Positions 44,602-45,841 of a stretch of 45,841 nucleotides of DNA are shown here, in pieces (the stretch's first letter is position 1; every line of letters begins with the position of its first letter). Under the pieces are notes generated by a model, which saw only the letters and a list, made by a program, of their open reading frames with translations, did not search any database and was not told the origin of the DNA. Origin of the DNA: an uncultured Akkermansia sp. GTDB lineage: Bacteria; Verrucomicrobiota; Verrucomicrobiia; Verrucomicrobiales; Akkermansiaceae. The position numbers and the translations under genes were made by a program. The DNA lies in assembly GCA_947632055.1 (NCBI GenBank), contig CANRNS010000006.1, positions 1-45,841 on the forward strand, given 5' to 3'.

Positions 44602-44644
44602 AAAAAACCGCAGCTTCCACCCGCTTTCAGGGTGAACGCCACGG
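44602..44644 (-). terminator. Strong intrinsic terminator of the PIN operon
   Basis: On the minus strand CCGTGGCGTTCACCC (44644-44630) pairs with GGGTGGAAGCTGCGG (44622-44608) through 14 of 15 positions including G-U pairs. The loop is 7 nt and is followed by six T residues (44607-44602). Confidence 0.8.
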
Positions 44645-44753
44645 CATCTTGTTCACTACAATCAGCGTTCCCGCCGAAGGATTGACCTATGCCGTCACAT
44701 TATTTGCCCATCCGCCGCACGCACGGCTTCCGGGGTGACCTTACGGCGTCACC
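44641..44753 (-). other. Structured 3' region after the PIN gene
   Basis: Between the PIN frame and the terminator the minus strand can form GGTGAC/GTCACC (44753-44734) and a nested hairpin in which ACGGCAT (44695-44689) pairs with ATGCCGT (44647-44641) around CAATC/GATTG. The last four bases are shared with the terminator stem. It may be a structured 3' UTR or a small RNA; I recognise no known RNA family. Confidence 0.35.
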
Positions 44754-44997
44754 TGACCCATGCGCGAAGTTCTCTCCACTCCGCTCTGCGCCTCCCTTGT
44801 ACCACCATACACCTGTCTTGGCAAGCGCAATTTTGCGTCTTACGCAAAAAACTCACACGTGTCCCAATAAACAGACTTACCACGATGCGATGTTTCCCTT
44901 CCACCAATTTTCGCAGGCACTGCTCAGCAGAGACATGACAAATAGCTTTCTCATTAAGTAACGAGATAAGAGCGCACGTATCAAAGAGCACGGTCAT
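44749..44997 (-). pseudogene. PIN-domain (VapC-like) protein, probably truncated
   Basis: The 82-residue frame starts MTVLFDTCALISLLNEKA, the first beta-strand and conserved Asp of PIN-domain ribonucleases, then AEQCLRKLVEGKHRIVVSLF, a plausible second strand. VapC toxins are about 130 residues with three or four acidic active-site residues. Here similarity stops near residue 45, and the rest (RKTQNCACQDRCMVVQGRRR) looks unlike a PIN domain. A perfect hairpin TTTTGCGT-CTT-ACGCAAAA (44831-44849) sits in the anomalous part. Its ATG overlaps the stop of the upstream gene (ATGA) and has a strong SD (GGAGGT), unlike the core genes. It is probably inactive as a nuclease. Confidence 0.6.
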
Positions 44998-45758
44998 TCC
45001 TCACCTCCCCTTACTGAAACTAACCACTTGTACGGATCATCTACACCTTGCCAATCTTTTGTCCCCTGCTTAATGGCTGCCGCCAGCTTCTGCTCATCCA
45101 ATACGGGCATATCGACGACTTCCTTGAGCGTATAATCCTTATACACCTGCTCCACAACATCGTATTTGCATTTCACCAAAACACGAATGGTCTTGTAGAG
45201 GATATTCTCGCTCAGCCCTTCCAGGAATTGCCGATCCACTGATATCGTGTACTTGCCGCGCTCATTGGATAAATGAATATTCGGAGATCCCTCGCCACCG
45301 GCATCGGTGACGGTGCCCTCAATCTCAAGCTCTGCCTCCTCTACACGATTCCGGACTACCTTCCGATGAATATCCGGACCGATGCGTAAACATGGCCTCC
45401 CCTCGCATGTGACCCCATATTGCCTGTGCCCTTCCTTGGCATCTTGCTCCATCTGCCGGAAGACACTCAACCGCTCTCTGGGAATTTCCGAGGTATTCCC
45501 CTTTGCATAATGATCACAATCTGCCACAAGACCTGCACTGAGCGCCGATGTCGCAGTCACCGTAGCCTTGATGGAACCATTCTCTAATTTGATGTCTACG
45601 TTCTGCCCGACGAGTCGGCGCCATTGCCCCAAATACTTGGTGAGAGTGTCGATGTCCGTGTTACGCAACGAAATCTTGCGGCCATCGCCTGTCACCCCTT
45701 TCACGGATAACTCGAGGGTCTTTTGATCTTCTCGCTGCCTTGCTGCGACATCCTTCAC
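44994..45758 (-). CDS. Unknown protein upstream of a PIN-domain gene
   Basis: The 254-residue soluble protein has no family I recognise. The sequence suggests a beta-rich N-terminal half (ELSVKGVTGDGRKISLRN, VDIKLENGSIKATVTATS) and a second beta-rich segment (AELEIEGTVTDAGGEGSPNIHLSNERGKYTISVDRQFL), ending in a helical part KWLVSVRGGEE. It overlaps the PIN gene by 4 bp, the layout of a toxin-antitoxin pair with the partner upstream, but it is far larger than usual VapB antitoxins and shows no AbrB, RHH or Phd motif. The start is GTG 45758, placed by a predicted promoter that leaves one base of leader. CACGTG repeats over the promoter suggest autoregulation. Confidence 0.7.
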   Translation of the reverse strand: MKDVAARQREDQKTLELSVKGVTGDGRKISLRNTDIDTLTKYLGQWRRLVGQNVDIKLENGSIKATVTATSALSAGLVADCDHYAKGNTSEIPRERLSVFRQMEQDAKEGHRQYGVTCEGRPCLRIGPDIHRKVVRNRVEEAELEIEGTVTDAGGEGSPNIHLSNERGKYTISVDRQFLEGLSENILYKTIRVLVKCKYDVVEQVYKDYTLKEVVDMPVLDEQKLAAAIKQGTKDWQGVDDPYKWLVSVRGGEE

Positions 45759-45787
45759 GTGTGATAATGTAACGCACTTTCACGTGT
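45754..45787. repeat. Two TTCACGTGT direct repeats over a promoter
   Basis: TTCACGTGT occurs at 45754-45762 and 45779-45787, 25 bp apart start to start. Each contains the palindrome CACGTG. The right copy lies in the -35/-10 spacer and the left copy covers the start site and start codon, the layout of an operator for repression. Confidence 0.6.
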
Positions 45788-45794
45788 AAATCAA
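45766..45794 (-). promoter_or_regulatory. Predicted promoter of the PIN operon
   Basis: On the minus strand TTGATT (45794-45789), 17 bp and TACATT (45771-45766) predict transcription from about 45759, one base before GTG 45758. A palindrome GCCTA-A-TAGGC (45810-45820) lies further upstream. Confidence 0.6.
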
Positions 45795-45841
45795 GAAAAA
45801 AGCCAAGTCGCCTAATAGGCATTCTGATTCAAGGGAGAGCT

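Overview
The window looks like a chromosomal segment of a Verrucomicrobiota bacterium, perhaps close to Akkermansiaceae. This is inferred from gene content and protein flavour (a TIGR04073-like secreted protein, a planctomycete/verrucomicrobial style short sigma factor, ankyrin proteins, Nuo subunits), not from a marker-gene comparison. Most of it is GC-rich core genome. From about 39.5 kb to the right edge it becomes an accessory region with an IS remnant and locally AT-rich genes.

Left block (0-5.6 kb): a CAU-anticodon tRNA, a ketopantoate reductase (panE), a membrane-anchored TPR-like protein, a Xer recombinase following pgsA on the minus strand, and a MATE transporter. Next, on the minus strand, is the translation/transcription operon nusA-infB-rbfA followed by a giant AsmA-like envelope protein (13.5 down to 5.7 kb). 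Divergently, the respiratory complex I operon nuoD-E-F-G-H-I-J-K-L-M-N runs from 13.8 to 26.5 kb, with a GHL10-type glycoside hydrolase as its last gene. The nuoA, nuoB and nuoC genes are not here. The 250-bp space between nusA and nuoD has two good sigma-70-type promoters, a palindrome between them, and an intrinsic terminator inside the nusA leader.

Middle block (28-39.4 kb): dnaB and bioA (overlapping), a rubrerythrin-like small ferritin, an ATP-grasp-like protein, an ECF-type sigma factor, a large secreted ankyrin protein whose apparent ATG lies upstream of a C8 tract in the other frame, typA/bipA, a DUF456 membrane protein, and a small secreted TIGR04073-like protein.

Right accessory block (39.5-45.8 kb): a family 2 glycosyltransferase, a frameshifted and truncated IS30-family transposase, a cytoplasmic ankyrin protein, two adjacent genes built from three copies of a roughly 120-residue module I do not recognise, a small doubtful ORF, and a two-gene operon of a 254-residue unknown protein and a truncated PIN-domain (VapC-like) protein. 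That operon has CACGTG repeats placed over its promoter.

Two genome-wide habits stand out. None of the eleven nuo genes has a Shine-Dalgarno sequence. Several genes elsewhere (panE, the MATE gene, the ATP-grasp gene, the sigma factor, typA, the TIGR04073 gene, the PIN-operon leader gene) have promoter-like hexamers that put the predicted transcription start 0-4 nt from the start codon, suggesting leaderless or very short-leader mRNAs. Promoter positions were read by eye and are predictions.
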